NCBI GenBank assembly: GCA_003427395.1 | Contig: BFEA01000761.1 | Coordinates: 360,917-401,850, forward strand | Length of the DNA: 40,934 nt | DNA from: Chara braunii | Taxonomy: Eukaryota; Streptophyta; Charophyceae; Charales; Characeae | Direction: 5' to 3' | In this document: piece by piece, positions 40,807-40,934 of the stretch | How the letters are laid out: every line of letters begins with the position of its first letter | Numbering within the stretch: the stretch's first letter is position 1 | The notes under the pieces: generated by a model | What the model saw: only the letters and a program-made list of their open reading frames with translations | Database searches by the model: none | Told to the model about the DNA's origin: nothing | Made by a program: the position numbers and the translations under genes

Positions 40807-40850
40807 AATAGAAAAAGTACACGTTGTATACAACGTGTACCCTTTCTATT
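40807..40850. repeat. 44-bp near-perfect palindrome
   Basis: The arms GTACACGTTGTA/TACAACGTGTAC meet without a spacer at 40828/40829. After two mismatched pairs, the outer arms AATAGAAA/TTTCTATT continue the symmetry. Confidence 0.65.
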
Positions 40851-40934
40851 CGGATTTCGAAAAGAAAAAACTCCTGTATTCCGATAAAATTACTTCTTCT
40901 TTTTGTTGGAGGTCAGTGCCTGCCCTTGTGCTCC

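Larger units (their letters stand above)
36111..40934. other. 5' flank of the PH gene, no gene recognised
   Basis: Apart from the MITEs, SINE, microsatellites, minisatellites, hairpin repeat and palindrome listed separately, I see no coding region or RNA gene here. The longest open frames are GA/CT read-throughs. Confidence 0.6.

Overview
The window is nuclear DNA from a large, repeat-rich streptophyte (plant-lineage) genome. The evidence is Arabidopsis-type telomere motifs (AAACCCT/TTTAGGG), a Ty3/gypsy element primed by initiator-Met tRNA, plant-style GT-AG introns of 9 to 21 kb, W-box (TTGAC) motifs, and many GA/CT microsatellites. I favour a charophyte alga such as Chara, but that is an inference from overall character and not from a marker gene.

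One host gene can be supported, on the minus strand. A 721-codon exon (35524-33362) encodes a Ser/Pro-rich disordered region. It joins a 148-codon exon (12106-11663) and a 29-codon exon (2625-2539). All three junctions have GT donors and AG acceptors where expected, and all introns are phase 0. Exons 2 and 3 together form the start of a PH domain. The rest of the gene lies beyond the left edge. Almost everything else in the window is intron 1 (about 21.3 kb), intron 2 (about 9.0 kb), part of intron 3, or 5' flank.

Intron 1 holds a decayed Ty3/gypsy element, also on the minus strand (15015-27944). It keeps one 2.7-kb LTR, a primer-binding site, and broken gag, protease, reverse transcriptase, RNase H and integrase. 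Downstream of integrase is an unusual acidic ORF3. Its reverse transcriptase is split by about 2 kb of nested insertions, including a DNA element with TA-flanked inverted repeats and an assembly gap. Two 5'-truncated LINE relics of one family lie in opposite orientations (28.7-29.7 kb plus strand, 12.5-13.5 kb minus strand).

Small repeats fill the remainder. They include three U6 snRNA-like copies (one flanked by a 13-bp direct repeat), two tRNA-derived SINE families, at least two MITE families with clear terminal inverted repeats, a cluster of palindromes built on GGTTTAAACC, a dispersed hairpin repeat with compensatory stem changes, interstitial telomere motifs and eight long GA/CT tracts.

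The 5' flank of the host gene (35.5-36.0 kb) has about 14 TTGAC cores in 430 bp and is the best regulatory candidate. Most other open frames in the window are read-throughs of microsatellites or repeats and are not genes.
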